Positions 15,799 to 23,931 of a stretch of 64,000 nt of DNA are shown in pieces. The first letter of the stretch is position 1. The number at the start of each line of letters is the position of its first letter. The notes under the pieces were generated by a model that did no database searches, had not been told where the DNA came from, and was given only the letters and a program-made list of their open reading frames with translations. Both the position numbers and the translations under genes were made by a program. The stretch is taken from the NCBI RefSeq assembly GCF_000724085.1, contig NZ_CCDL010000003.1, positions 1 to 64,000 of the forward strand, read 5' to 3'. The DNA comes from Oceanobacillus manasiensis. GTDB taxonomy: Bacteria; Bacillota; Bacilli; Bacillales; Amphibacillaceae.

Positions 15799-16023
15799 AT
15801 GACTAATAGTACATTCCGGCTTATCAGGGCTTACCTGGGACTCACTCAAGCAGAGTTTGCAGAATTACTAGGTGTATCTTATTCGACGGTTGCAGGCATT
15901 GAAGCTGGGAATAGACGCGTTAGTGAAACTGTACAGGCAAGAATAGCTAAAGACTTTAGAGCCGGGGATGCATTTTATGAGTTTGTAGAACGTCACAGGA
16001 TACTGGAAGGAGATAGAACATGA
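15799..16023 (+). CDS. Xre-family helix-turn-helix regulator
   Basis: 74 residues; AAAGGAGG upstream. Clear HTH_3-type sequence: LIRAYLGLTQAEFAELLGVSYSTVAGIEAGNRRVSETVQARIAKDF. It begins a run of tightly packed genes (4-nt overlaps) and probably autoregulates that operon. Confidence 0.88.
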   Translation: MTNSTFRLIRAYLGLTQAEFAELLGVSYSTVAGIEAGNRRVSETVQARIAKDFRAGDAFYEFVERHRILEGDRT

Positions 16024-16316
16024 ACTTTGCAAAACAAGCACAAGCATTACTAAACCGTCATTACAACGGTGAACTATCGACTAACCAATTCTTGCATCAA
16101 CTAAACAGGCTTATCACCGTACGGAAGGACGAGCCAACCGTGGTCACCGAGGTAAGTGACAGCCTGTACCTTTTACAGACGACCGATGCGCACATCATAC
16201 CAGCCTTACTCAATTCGGACGGGGAGATCATAGCGAAGTCATATGACGTCAATGGCTTTGTGGACAAGGTAAGGGCGGTAGTTGACGAGGTAACCGTACG
16301 GGAGGTTATAGCGTGA
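16020..16316 (+). CDS. Hypothetical protein, 98 residues
   Basis: Overlaps the Xre gene by 4 nt (ATGA) and the next gene by 4 nt, so it is clearly part of the operon. GGAAGGAG lies before the start. MNFAKQAQALLNRHYNGELSTNQFLHQLNRL... is mixed helical and strand, without a motif I know. Confidence 0.65.
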   Translation: MNFAKQAQALLNRHYNGELSTNQFLHQLNRLITVRKDEPTVVTEVSDSLYLLQTTDAHIIPALLNSDGEIIAKSYDVNGFVDKVRAVVDEVTVREVIA

Positions 16317-16540
16317 CGAAAAACGATTTGTTCTATGCAGACAGTTCACACTTACTAGGTGTCACGTCAGATAAAAAGATACAACGTAATATAGAGCGCA
16401 GCGCTACGAGAGCAGACTGGACGCTTATAGGAAAGTCGAATACTAAGTACGACGTTGCTTACCGTTATTTGATACCGCTAGGCAATCGTAACAAGGAACA
16501 GGCCGAACGAGTTTTCGGAGTTAAGGCGCGAAATTTATAA
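16313..16540 (+). CDS. Hypothetical protein, 75 residues
   Basis: GTG start overlapping the previous stop; GGGAGG upstream. The basic protein MTKNDLFYADSSHLLGVTSDKKIQRNIERS... ends VFGVKARNL. No family recognised. The following 180 bp hold no gene but include a GGGG...CCCC hairpin at about 16673-16690. Confidence 0.6.
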   Translation: MTKNDLFYADSSHLLGVTSDKKIQRNIERSATRADWTLIGKSNTKYDVAYRYLIPLGNRNKEQAERVFGVKARNL

Positions 16541-16719
16541 TGTGCATATTTAGGTAAAATACGGCGATTCTCGCGAATTTTGCAATTAAGTGAGTAATGT
16601 ATCGCAAAGACAAAAGTTATTGCGCCACAGGGCTATATTTTAGTCAAATATGTATCATATACGTCACAAAAAAGGGGGGTTATACCCCTAAAAATACGCA
16701 ACAACTGGGGAGCGAGCAA

Positions 16720-16950
16720 ATGGCATTAAAAAAAGTAAGAATCGAAGACAAAGGACAAAAGCCACAGTACCAAGCCAAGGACGTGTTTGACAAGTCTAGC
16801 GATGTCACCGTATATAACGTGTTCGATCAAGACTGGGCGACTTTGCAAACGGAAGGCTTGGCACGGCTATTCGACAGCAAGGCAGAGTTTGAACGCAGAA
16901 AGAAAGAGGTGACGAGCAATGGCGAGGAGAAAGCAAATCAAACAGCGTAA
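16720..16950 (+). CDS. Hypothetical charged protein, 76 residues
   Basis: Start ATG 16720 chosen over an upstream in-frame ATG because GGGGAGCGAG precedes it and the upstream region carries a hairpin and stop-rich leader. MALKKVRIEDKGQKPQYQAKDVFDKSSDVTVYNVFDQDWATLQTEGLARLF... is highly charged. Unknown. Confidence 0.55.
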   Translation: MALKKVRIEDKGQKPQYQAKDVFDKSSDVTVYNVFDQDWATLQTEGLARLFDSKAEFERRKKEVTSNGEEKANQTA

Positions 16951-17041
16951 TAAAAACGGCATACGCATGGAAAGTGATAGGCCACCACGTAAGGTACAAG
17001 CAAAAAACGCACTACTCGACGATAGGAGGTTTCGCAAGTGA
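16919..17041 (+). CDS. Very basic small protein, 40 residues
   Basis: Overlaps the preceding gene by 32 nt in another frame and the next gene by 4 nt (GTGA). GAGGTG precedes ATG. MARRKQIKQRNKNGIRMESDRPPRKVQAKNALLDDRRFRK is rich in Arg/Lys and probably binds nucleic acid. Confidence 0.5.
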   Translation: MARRKQIKQRNKNGIRMESDRPPRKVQAKNALLDDRRFRK

Positions 17042-17361
17042 AGCTATTCGGGCTAGGCGACAAGGCTGGCGAGATCACGTACGACGAGCCGAACATGGAC
17101 GGACGTATAATTGCACGGATAACAGTTGACCGCATAGACCGCCAACGTAGCAAGGTTAAGGAGTTCGCAGTTGAGCGCACAACAGGTAAAACGGTGTACA
17201 AGCTACGTTATGAGACCGAAAAGAACGGCTTAACGGCGTATTATGAAGCCGAAAAATACGTTAAGGCGTTTGCTACCGACAATGACTTCATTATTGACGG
17301 CAATATTAGTACCAACGTTGACTTGCCGTATGTGAGGACAGTCGCAAAACGTACAAGGTAG
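17038..17361 (+). CDS. Hypothetical protein, 107 residues
   Basis: GTG start, coupled to the previous gene; AGGAGG 8 nt upstream. MKLFGLGDKAGEITYDEPNMDGRIIARITVDRIDRQ... has alternating short strands and no known motif. C-terminus basic (TVAKRTR). Confidence 0.6.
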   Translation: MKLFGLGDKAGEITYDEPNMDGRIIARITVDRIDRQRSKVKEFAVERTTGKTVYKLRYETEKNGLTAYYEAEKYVKAFATDNDFIIDGNISTNVDLPYVRTVAKRTR

Positions 17362-17423
17362 ACAAGATATGCCCCGTTTGGACTACGTGCCGGGAAATCG
17401 TAGGAGGGGAAGAAAGGCGCATA

Positions 17424-17513
17424 ATGTCGGAACGTCGTGCGCCGATCGTTTTAAAGGCTTGTAGGATAGGCGCCGGGTGGGGGCGCGAAAAATACCCGCC
17501 ACAAAACTATTAA
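17424..17513 (+). CDS. Possible 29-residue basic peptide
   Basis: MSERRAPIVLKACRIGAGWG... follows AAAGG with 6-nt spacing and GGAGGGG further up. It lies in the gap between two genes of the operon. Too short to judge by composition alone. Confidence 0.35.
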   Translation: MSERRAPIVLKACRIGAGWGREKYPPQNY

Positions 17514-17532
17514 ACAAAGGGGAAATTACGAA

Positions 17533-18315
17533 ATGACACAAGTATTATTTACGGAAAGCACAGCGATTGAGGGAGTAAAATATGGACGAAATCAAATATA
17601 CAACTTAACGGGTGCACAGCTAAAAAGGGCGCTAGAATCAGACGTAGCGTATCAATTCGATATGCCACAGCTAAAATCGTATGAAAACCAAGCTAGCCAG
17701 GCGGTCGCCAAGTTTAAAAAGGCGGTAGGCAAGATTGAGGGCAGCCTAGACCCGCGTTTTAAGGACGAGCAATTTAAACAGAGCGCTATAGACGAGTTAA
17801 AAGCTACTTTAAAAGACGAAGTGGAAGCCGTACAGCGGAATTATGAAGACGCACTGGAAGCCTTGCGCGAGGAAGCTAAGAAAGCAGTTGCCCAGCAGTC
17901 TATCACGGTTAACCCGACTGACGCCAACCAGGCACAGCTACGAATAAAACAAATCGCGGGCGAACTAGCGTTAGGGCACGGCGACGGAGCGCTGGACCAG
18001 TTAGCGACTGACCTAGAACGCATTACCGAGGAACGCAAGCAAGCGATCGGGCTAGAATTACCAACGTTAATGGGCGCCGTCGCGGGAGACAAGGCGCTAG
18101 AACGCAAGGTAAAGGCGATGTATGAGCAAGCCAAGCCCGGCCTAACTAGCGAGGAAGTCTTCATGCGTGGCATTAACGCCGTATCTAACCGCGTTGACCA
18201 GGAATACACACGTTTAAAACTAATAAACCGATACTTTGACGACGAGCCACGGAACATTCACAACCCGGTCAATGCGCATACAGAAACGGTTTATACGCCG
18301 ATTACACGGGTTTAA
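17533..18315 (+). CDS. Long helical/coiled-coil protein, 260 residues
   Basis: AAAGGGGAAATTACGAA precedes ATG. Residues about 50-190 are strongly helical and charged (KFKKAVGKIEG, ELKATLKDEVEAVQRNYEDALEALREEAKKAVAQQ, LATDLERITEERKQAIG), so a coiled coil is likely. No catalytic motif. Phage scaffold or plasmid partition proteins can look like this; neither is supported by neighbours. Confidence 0.65.
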   Translation: MTQVLFTESTAIEGVKYGRNQIYNLTGAQLKRALESDVAYQFDMPQLKSYENQASQAVAKFKKAVGKIEGSLDPRFKDEQFKQSAIDELKATLKDEVEAVQRNYEDALEALREEAKKAVAQQSITVNPTDANQAQLRIKQIAGELALGHGDGALDQLATDLERITEERKQAIGLELPTLMGAVAGDKALERKVKAMYEQAKPGLTSEEVFMRGINAVSNRVDQEYTRLKLINRYFDDEPRNIHNPVNAHTETVYTPITRV

Positions 18316-18346
18316 AACTAACTAATTATAAAAGGAGAGCGATAAA

Positions 18347-18664
18347 ATGGAATTAACAATGACTATCGAGGTTAAAAATCACGAACAAACATGGCGCAGG
18401 AGCGGCTATCGCAGTCTTAAAGCGACAACAGTGGACGAGGTAGGCAGAGAGTACACGCATAGCACAATAAACGGCGGGGACGTTGTAACCTTTATCGAGG
18501 AAGCAATCACAGACGTATTGAGATCGCTATTGGACCAAACAGCGGAGCCGTCAGCCATTACCGTTAATGTGCCAACAAGTGTAACGATTAGCGAAGCACT
18601 TAAAACGCATTTGACGGACAAGTACGAAGCCGACCCGGTTATCTCAACGTTGGCGATCGTGTAA
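18347..18664 (+). CDS. Hypothetical protein, 105 residues
   Basis: AAAGGAGAGCG precedes ATG. MELTMTIEVKNHEQTWRRSGYRSLKATTVDEVGREYTHSTINGGDVVTFIEEAI... with alternating strand and helix. Unknown family. Confidence 0.6.
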   Translation: MELTMTIEVKNHEQTWRRSGYRSLKATTVDEVGREYTHSTINGGDVVTFIEEAITDVLRSLLDQTAEPSAITVNVPTSVTISEALKTHLTDKYEADPVISTLAIV

Positions 18665-18666
18665 CA

Positions 18667-18810
18667 ATGAATCAGATCGTTTATTCCACGGAGGAATGGG
18701 CGCAGTTTGTCGAGTATGTGCGCCGGGCTGGCGGGCATGTGACGAATACCTTAACGTTACAGGACGGGCGTATATGCGTAAAATACGAATGGAACAACGG
18801 GCGGTCATAG
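18667..18810 (+). CDS. Small hypothetical protein, 47 residues
   Basis: ATG two bases after the previous stop. MNQIVYSTEEWAQFVEYVRRAGGHVTNTLTLQDGRICVKYEWNNGRS is acidic at the N-terminus. It is the last gene of the element and is followed by a terminator. No separate binding site, so translation is probably coupled. Confidence 0.5.
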   Translation: MNQIVYSTEEWAQFVEYVRRAGGHVTNTLTLQDGRICVKYEWNNGRS

Positions 18811-18839
18811 CGACTAGCCCGCTTTTTTTTTTTCGTGCT
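18797..18839 (+). terminator. Terminator at the right end of the element
   Basis: ACGGGC pairs with GCCCGC around a loop of about 15 nt, and is followed by eleven T. Confidence 0.65.
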
Positions 18840-19012
18840 TAACCCCCGATGTTTTGAAAATTGTAGCAAAATTACGGGGCTTGGCTTGCTTAATTTCGTT
18901 ATGTGTTTTATAATGAGCGATAACAAAGGAAAGTAAGTCATGTTACGAATAAACGTGCATTTTCCGCAGAACGTACGTCACATATATACGTAGGGTACAC
19001 GGTAGTTTTTTT

Positions 19013-19070
19013 GCGGGACTCAAAATCCCGTTCCTTCACGGGAGTGTCGGTTCGACCCCGACCACCGGTA
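19013..19070 (+). pseudogene. tRNA-Leu (CAA), 3' half (right attachment junction)
   Basis: Anticodon stem-loop from GCGGGACTCAAAA, variable arm, T-arm and acceptor 3' strand CACCGGT of tRNA-Leu(CAA), preceded by unrelated element DNA. It completes the 5' half at 674-712 and is identical over 57 bp to the internal copy at 4174-4230. The intrinsic terminator that follows at 19114 is probably the original end of the tRNA operon. Confidence 0.85.
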
Positions 19071-19113
19071 TCATTGTTATACACGGAAATAAATATTACT
19101 ACCGGGGCAGGGT

Positions 19114-19142
19114 GAGATAAGTTTAAAACTTATCTCTTTTTT
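19114..19142 (+). terminator. Original terminator of the tRNA operon
   Basis: Perfect 11-bp stem GAGATAAGTTT/AAACTTATCTC followed by a run of T. It lies 43 bp after the tRNA-Leu 3' end. Confidence 0.8.
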
Positions 19143-19322
19143 GTTGAAAGATTTGTTGATAAAATGAAAAGGTTGGTAATCTATATATAAGACGAAAGCA
19201 CTATTAAGTAAATAAAATAATATTATTTTTAGCGATTTCAGCTTTTAAAATATAGTGTGATAGACTCAGGTTAAATACCCTATTCACATAATGACAATAA
19301 TTATATTTGAGTAGTTATACCT

Positions 19323-19369
19323 ATTTACACAATACTGGTAGGCTGTTAAAATATCAGTATTATGTAAAT
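19323..19369. repeat. 15-bp inverted repeat
   Basis: ATTTACACAATACTG (19323-19337) faces CAGTATTATGTAAAT (19355-19369) with one G-T position and a 17-nt spacer. It lies in about 290 bp of AT-rich, gene-free DNA between the tRNA terminator and the minisatellite. It could be a regulator site or the remnant of a small mobile element. Confidence 0.65.
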
Positions 19370-19431
19370 AATTAAACAATTTACATTTTTGATTACAAAA
19401 TAGACAAAATACACATCGAAATCCTCACCAA

Positions 19432-19850
19432 GACTTCCATAAAAGTATCTCTCTCATGTACTAAAAAGACTCCATGAAAGTATCTCTCTCATGTACTAAA
19501 AAGACTCCATAAAAGTATCTCTCTCATGTACTAAAAAGACTCCATGAAAGTATCTCTCTCATGTACTAAAAAGACTCCATGAAAGTATCTCTCTCATGTA
19601 CTAAAAAGACTCCATGAAAGTATCTCTCTCATGTACTAAAAAGACTCCATGAAAGTATCTTTCTCATGTACTAAAAAGACTCCATGAAAGTATCTTTCTC
19701 ATGTACTAAAAAGACTCCATGAAATATCTTTCTCGTGTACTAAAAAGACTCCATGAAAGTATCTTTCTCATGTACTAAAAAGACTCCGGGAAATATCTTT
19801 CTCGTGTACTAAAAAGACTCCGGGAAAGTATCTCTCTTATGTAATATTTG
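19432..19850 (+). repeat. Minisatellite: about 12 tandem units of period 35 bp
   Basis: Units begin with GACTCCATGAAAGTATC, continue with TCTCTCATGTACTAAAAA, and start near 19432, 19468, 19503, 19538, 19573, 19608, 19643, 19678, 19713, 19747, 19782 and 19816. The first six or seven are nearly identical; the last five carry CTTTCTC, CGTG or CGGG changes and 34-bp units, so the array has grown at one side. Every unit contains CATG twice. There are no unique spacers, so it is not CRISPR. It ends about 150 bp before the first gene of the biosynthetic cluster. Confidence 0.93.
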
Positions 19851-19996
19851 TAATAGTTTTCATTACGTTAATTTCTAATTGGATTTTGTATCAAGGCTCA
19901 TTTTAAAAATAGATACTAATGTATAGGCTAACGATTTTGCGATTCCTGTGTAAACTATTTAATCAAAATACATACTGTGGAGGTATTGAATTCTAT

Positions 19997-20971
19997 ATGG
20001 TTCTTGAAATTAAAGGCATAACTAAGATTTATCGTGGTCGTCACAAATCCCAGATTGTTGCAAACGATAATCTCACAATTTCTATAAAAGAGGGAGAAAT
20101 CCTAGGCCTATTGGGACATAATGGGTCTGGTAAAACCACTCTTGTCAATCAAATTATTGGCACATCAACCCCTTCAAGTGGTGATATTATCCTTCTTGGA
20201 GAATCTGTGAAAAATTCACCTAAGCGTGCCCGCTCTCTCTGTTCCGTGCAGCCTCAATCACAACTTCCTTTGGGTTTTTTGACCCCGTCACTAGCAGTTT
20301 CAACCATGGGGAAAATGCGTGGGGGTAACAAGAAAGATGTTAGTGAGAGAATGGAAATGTTATTTGAAGCATTGGATATAGGTAAGTGGGCCAATACCCA
20401 GGGAATAAAGCTTTCCGGTGGTATCCGCAGATTGACAGCTTTTTGTATGGCTGTGATCAAACCCGGAAATCTGGTGATTCTGGATGAACCTACAAATGAT
20501 GTGGATCCGACTCGCCGCCGTTATCTTTGGGAGGTGATTCGCCAATTAGCTGATGATGGAACCTCAGTAATCTTAGTTACGCATAACGTTATTGAAGCTG
20601 AGAAAGCTGTAGACAGGGTAGCCATTTTACACAAAGGTCAATTCATTGCTAGTGGGTCCCTTTCGGAAGTGAAAAGAAGAGAGAATAACAAAAGGCGTAT
20701 TGTGATAAATCCATTGGCCGGCATTGGAGAACAGGTAGTTCCGGAGTGGGCAATATCAGCACATCGTAATGGTACAGGGGTTACCATTTCAATAGACGAG
20801 GACGCTGTATCAAAGACAATTGAGTGGGCTGAATTTCAGATGAAGCATGGTATTATTTCAGATTATTTATTATCTCCTACTACACTTGAGGATATTTATG
20901 TCAATTTAACAAAAGAAAAGGATAAAGTAATAGACATAAATCGTGACTCAGAAAAGGGGGTTAGTCTATGA
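19997..20971 (+). CDS. ABC transporter ATP-binding protein of the cluster
   Basis: 324 residues from MVLEIKGITKIYRG; GGAGGT lies 12 nt upstream, somewhat far, and the longer frame to 19919 adds a poor leader. Walker A GHNGSGKTT, Q-loop region VQPQSQ, signature LSGGIRR, Walker B LVILDEPT and H-loop THNV are all present. It belongs to the ABC-2/drug-export subfamily (DRI type), with a C-terminal extension of about 80 residues. It overlaps the permease gene by 4 nt. It probably exports the cluster's product and gives self-protection. Confidence 0.9.
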   Translation: MVLEIKGITKIYRGRHKSQIVANDNLTISIKEGEILGLLGHNGSGKTTLVNQIIGTSTPSSGDIILLGESVKNSPKRARSLCSVQPQSQLPLGFLTPSLAVSTMGKMRGGNKKDVSERMEMLFEALDIGKWANTQGIKLSGGIRRLTAFCMAVIKPGNLVILDEPTNDVDPTRRRYLWEVIRQLADDGTSVILVTHNVIEAEKAVDRVAILHKGQFIASGSLSEVKRRENNKRRIVINPLAGIGEQVVPEWAISAHRNGTGVTISIDEDAVSKTIEWAEFQMKHGIISDYLLSPTTLEDIYVNLTKEKDKVIDINRDSEKGVSL

Positions 20972-21702
20972 CTACTTTTATTAACGATTTTAAATATGTG
21001 TTTCAAATGCAATTCAACAGGTATTCAGGTTTCCTATCCTTCTATGTCTTTGTTCAAATAATAATTTCGTTGGGTATTGTAATTGGTTTTACCTATCTGA
21101 TTGGGGATTCGAATGCTAATGAACTCCTTTATCTGGCTACTGGAGCACCAACTTTTGTTTTGGTGATTACGGGTCTCGTTCTTTTGCCTCAACAAATTGC
21201 CTCTTCTAAAACAGAAGGGTATATCGAATTTATACGTACCTGGCCAGTGAACAGGGGAGTGGTTATGGTAGCAGACACCGTTATCTGGTTGCTGATAGCA
21301 ATTCCAGGGATAGTAATTTCATCCTTGTGTGCACACTTTATGTTTCATCCAGGGTATGATGTATCATGGACAATTATTCCAGCAATAATTCTGATAGCCT
21401 TAGCATCAATTGGTGTTGGCTATGGGTTATCATATGCATTGCCTCCGCAAATATCAATGGCACTTACAAATGTACTTGCCTTTGGGGCACTAATGTTTTC
21501 ACCTATTAATTTTCCGATGGAGCGACTTCCTGAATGGCTTCAGACCCTCCACACCATTTTACCATTGTTTTCTATGGCAGAGATTATGCGTGAATCAATG
21601 GCAGCTTCAACCTTTACTGCTGACCTAGGAAATTATATTAATTTAACGATTTGGGGTGTCGTTGGTTTTATTGGAGCCATTTTCATATTAAATAAAAAGT
21701 AA
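20968..21702 (+). CDS. ABC-2 type transporter permease
   Basis: 244 residues with about six hydrophobic segments (near 20-40, 52-75, 103-125, 138-160, 168-185 and 222-242), and the ABC-2 feature of a conserved segment before the last helix (MERLPEWLQTLHTILPLFSMAEIMRES). AAAAGGGGG precedes the start. It forms the membrane channel for the ATPase encoded just upstream. Confidence 0.88.
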   Translation: MTTFINDFKYVFQMQFNRYSGFLSFYVFVQIIISLGIVIGFTYLIGDSNANELLYLATGAPTFVLVITGLVLLPQQIASSKTEGYIEFIRTWPVNRGVVMVADTVIWLLIAIPGIVISSLCAHFMFHPGYDVSWTIIPAIILIALASIGVGYGLSYALPPQISMALTNVLAFGALMFSPINFPMERLPEWLQTLHTILPLFSMAEIMRESMAASTFTADLGNYINLTIWGVVGFIGAIFILNKK

Positions 21703-21735
21703 TTTAATAAAACTAATACGAAGGATATGATAAAC

Positions 21736-22584
21736 ATGAGTGTTATTGCAGTTGTTGGAGCAGGTGTAATGGGAACTGATATAGCATCCACACTGTCATA
21801 TTATGGTTATAACGTTATTTTAAAAGATATACATCCAGAGGTGTTAGAGGAAGCACCACGCATTATGAGACAGAAAATTCGGGATTATAAAATGATTTCT
21901 ACCGATCTCCAAGACTGGAATGCATTAGATATTCTGAACAGAATAACATTCACGGATAACTATGATGCATTTGATGAAGTGTCATGGGTGATAGAGAATA
22001 TTACAGAAGACTTGGATGCCAAAATCAGTCTTTATAAAGAACTAAATCATAGATGTGGACAAGATACCTTGTTTGCTGTTAATACCAGTTGTCTTCCTAT
22101 CACTAAGCTCGCTTCCCAACTTTCAAGGCCAGATAGAGTAATTGGAATGCATTTTATGAATCCTGTACCTCTGAATGACATTGTCGAAACAGTACATGGA
22201 TTTCATACATCAAGCGAAACTGAAAGCACCGCCAAGGTATTTCTGAATAGTATTAATAGACAACCTTTATTAGTGAAGCGGGATTTTCCCGGTTTTGTAT
22301 CTAATCGTTTGTCACACTTATTTATGAATGAGGCTGCATTTTTAGTTCAAGAAGGGGTAGCAGATCCAGAACAGATAGATGCAATCTTTAGGAAAGGATA
22401 CTCACACAAAATGGGCCCCTTGGAAACGGCTGATTTAATTGGGTTGGACACCGTGGTTCAGTCTCTTAAAGTCTTGTTTGATAGTTACCAAGATTCAAAA
22501 TTTCGTTGTTGCCCTCTTTTGATGCAGATGGTGGATGCTGGTTTACTTGGTCGTAAAAGTGGCCGCGGTTTTTACTCGTATTAA
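21736..22584 (+). CDS. 3-hydroxyacyl-CoA dehydrogenase-like enzyme of hydroxymalonyl-ACP synthesis (FkbK/ZmaG type)
   Basis: 282 residues from MSVIAVVGAGVMGTDIASTL, an NAD-binding Rossmann start (GAGVMG). The dehydrogenase part has ENITEDLDAK, NTSCLPITKLAS, and GMHFMNPVP with the catalytic His; the helical C-terminal domain contains DFPGFVSNRL and GRKSGRGFYSY. In FK520 and zwittermicin pathways this enzyme oxidises glyceryl-ACP at C3. I preferred ATG 21736 to ATG 21727 because the latter lies too close to AAGGA. It starts the extender-unit block, whose four genes share one direction. Confidence 0.88.
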   Translation: MSVIAVVGAGVMGTDIASTLSYYGYNVILKDIHPEVLEEAPRIMRQKIRDYKMISTDLQDWNALDILNRITFTDNYDAFDEVSWVIENITEDLDAKISLYKELNHRCGQDTLFAVNTSCLPITKLASQLSRPDRVIGMHFMNPVPLNDIVETVHGFHTSSETESTAKVFLNSINRQPLLVKRDFPGFVSNRLSHLFMNEAAFLVQEGVADPEQIDAIFRKGYSHKMGPLETADLIGLDTVVQSLKVLFDSYQDSKFRCCPLLMQMVDAGLLGRKSGRGFYSY

Positions 22585-22607
22585 TCTTTGTAGAAAGGAT
22601 AATTAAT

Positions 22608-23654
22608 TTGAAGGAAGTTAAATGTGTAATTTGGGACCTTGATAACACTTTGTGGGATGGTACGTTGCTTGAGGGAGATGAAATCAAGCTGAAACCTGGA
22701 ATTCTTGATATTCTCCATACGCTTGATTCTAGAGGGATCCTTTTGTCTATAGCAAGTAGGAACAATCATAATCATGCAATGGCTAAGCTGAAGGAGTTTG
22801 GAATTGATCACTATTTTGTTTACCCGGAGATTGGATGGAACGCAAAATCTCATTCGATAGCTGAAATCCAAGAAAATCTTAATATTGGAATGGATACCTT
22901 ACTATTTATTGATGACCAGGAATTTGAGGCTGAGGAGGTTAAGTCAACTCATCCACAGGTTACTATCGTTCTTGCACACGAGTATCAACAATTGACATCT
23001 ATGAAACGCCTTATACCTAAAGTGATTACAGAAGAAAGCAGGCGGCGGAGATTCATGTTCATACAGGACCAAAAGAGAAAGGAGGATGAACAGTCTTTTG
23101 TAGGTCCATCGGGAGAGTTTCTAGCCAGTTTAAATATGATTTTCACGATTTCAACAGCACGTGAGGAAGATTTGTTGCGTGCTGAGGAGCTAACAATTCG
23201 AACAAACCAGCTTAATTCAACAGGCATTCAATACAGCTTTGATGAACTGAAGAAATTTTTGCATTCTCCACAGCATCATTTATGGGTTTGCGATCTATCA
23301 GACAAATACGGCAGCTATGGAAAAATAGGACTAGCACTTGTTGAAGTCAAAGATAATTCTTGGCACATTCGTCTATTACTTATGTCCTGCAGAATTGTTT
23401 CGAGAGGTGTTGGAACTGTCATGCTATCGCTTTTAATGAAAGAAGCAAAAATGGAAGGTAAATTACTTACAGCTGAATTTTTACGAAATGAACGAAACCG
23501 CCAAATGTTGATGACATATAAATTTGCTAACTTCAAGGAAAAACAACGTGTAGGAGACAAAATCTTATTTGAAAATGATTTAACAATCATTCAGGAATAC
23601 CCTCAGTATATTCAAGTGGTTGTTGATGGTATTCATTATAGTCAGGAGGTATGA
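22608..23654 (+). CDS. FkbH-like HAD-family glyceryl-ACP synthase
   Basis: 348 residues, TTG start behind GAAAGGATAATTAA. The N-terminus has the HAD nucleophile motif WDLDNTLWDG, then SIASRNNH and LLFIDDQEFE. The C-terminal half is the GNAT-like domain of FkbH proteins (LRAEELTIRTNQLNSTG, IRLLLMSCRIVSRGVGTVM). FkbH enzymes take 1,3-bisphosphoglycerate, dephosphorylate it and load the glyceryl group on a dedicated ACP. The next gene encodes that ACP. Confidence 0.93.
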   Translation: MKEVKCVIWDLDNTLWDGTLLEGDEIKLKPGILDILHTLDSRGILLSIASRNNHNHAMAKLKEFGIDHYFVYPEIGWNAKSHSIAEIQENLNIGMDTLLFIDDQEFEAEEVKSTHPQVTIVLAHEYQQLTSMKRLIPKVITEESRRRRFMFIQDQKRKEDEQSFVGPSGEFLASLNMIFTISTAREEDLLRAEELTIRTNQLNSTGIQYSFDELKKFLHSPQHHLWVCDLSDKYGSYGKIGLALVEVKDNSWHIRLLLMSCRIVSRGVGTVMLSLLMKEAKMEGKLLTAEFLRNERNRQMLMTYKFANFKEKQRVGDKILFENDLTIIQEYPQYIQVVVDGIHYSQEV

Positions 23655-23658
23655 AGTT

Positions 23659-23931
23659 TTGAATCGTACAGAGGTTTATAACCAAATCCGTGACTTCATA
23701 ATAAAAAACATGGAAGCATTCAACGATGGAGAAGACCTAGCTGATTCCGATAACATTTTTGAAAAAGGCTTTGTAAGCTCCATTTTTGCAATACGTTTAC
23801 TTCATTTTATTGAAAGTAAATTCGACATCGAAGTTTCAGATGAAATGATAGTTTTGGAGAACTTCAGCTCTGTGGATAATATCGCTAATTTGGTTAAGCA
23901 GCTAAAAGGACGTAATACTCATGCAAACTGA
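23659..23931 (+). CDS. Dedicated acyl carrier protein (FkbJ/ZmaD type)
   Basis: 90 residues. I chose the in-frame TTG 23659 (AGGAGGT 10 nt upstream); an ATG at 23651 is out of frame. It is a single ACP domain: IFEKGFVSSIFAIRLLHFIESKFDIEVSDEMIV. The phosphopantetheine Ser is the second S of GFVSS, where the usual Asp before it is replaced by Ser. It would carry the glyceryl, hydroxypropionyl-semialdehyde and hydroxymalonyl intermediates. Confidence 0.88.
   Translation: MNRTEVYNQIRDFIIKNMEAFNDGEDLADSDNIFEKGFVSSIFAIRLLHFIESKFDIEVSDEMIVLENFSSVDNIANLVKQLKGRNTHAN

Larger units (their letters stand above)
4174..19070. mobile_element. Integrative element of about 14.9 kb in tRNA-Leu(CAA), with integrase
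   Basis: It is bounded by a perfect 57-bp direct repeat (4174-4230 and 19014-19070) made of the 3' half of tRNA-Leu. The integrase gene sits just inside the left repeat. Cargo includes a serine recombinase, an Xre regulator with divergent promoter, a replication-initiator-like gene, an HNH endonuclease and many small unknown genes. Most genes share a distinctive usage rich in ACG, GAC, CGT and TAC codons, unlike the AT-rich DNA on both sides. No relaxase, coupling protein, capsid or terminase was recognised. It may be a phage satellite, a mobilizable element or an integrated plasmid. Confidence 0.8.

Noticed and set aside
17841-18257. 138-residue minus-strand frame inside the coiled-coil gene
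   Set aside because: Ser/Ala-rich shadow of the plus-strand frame; no binding site.
19432-19850. Regularly spaced repeats suggesting a CRISPR array
   Set aside because: The units are contiguous; there are no unique spacers and no cas genes in the window.
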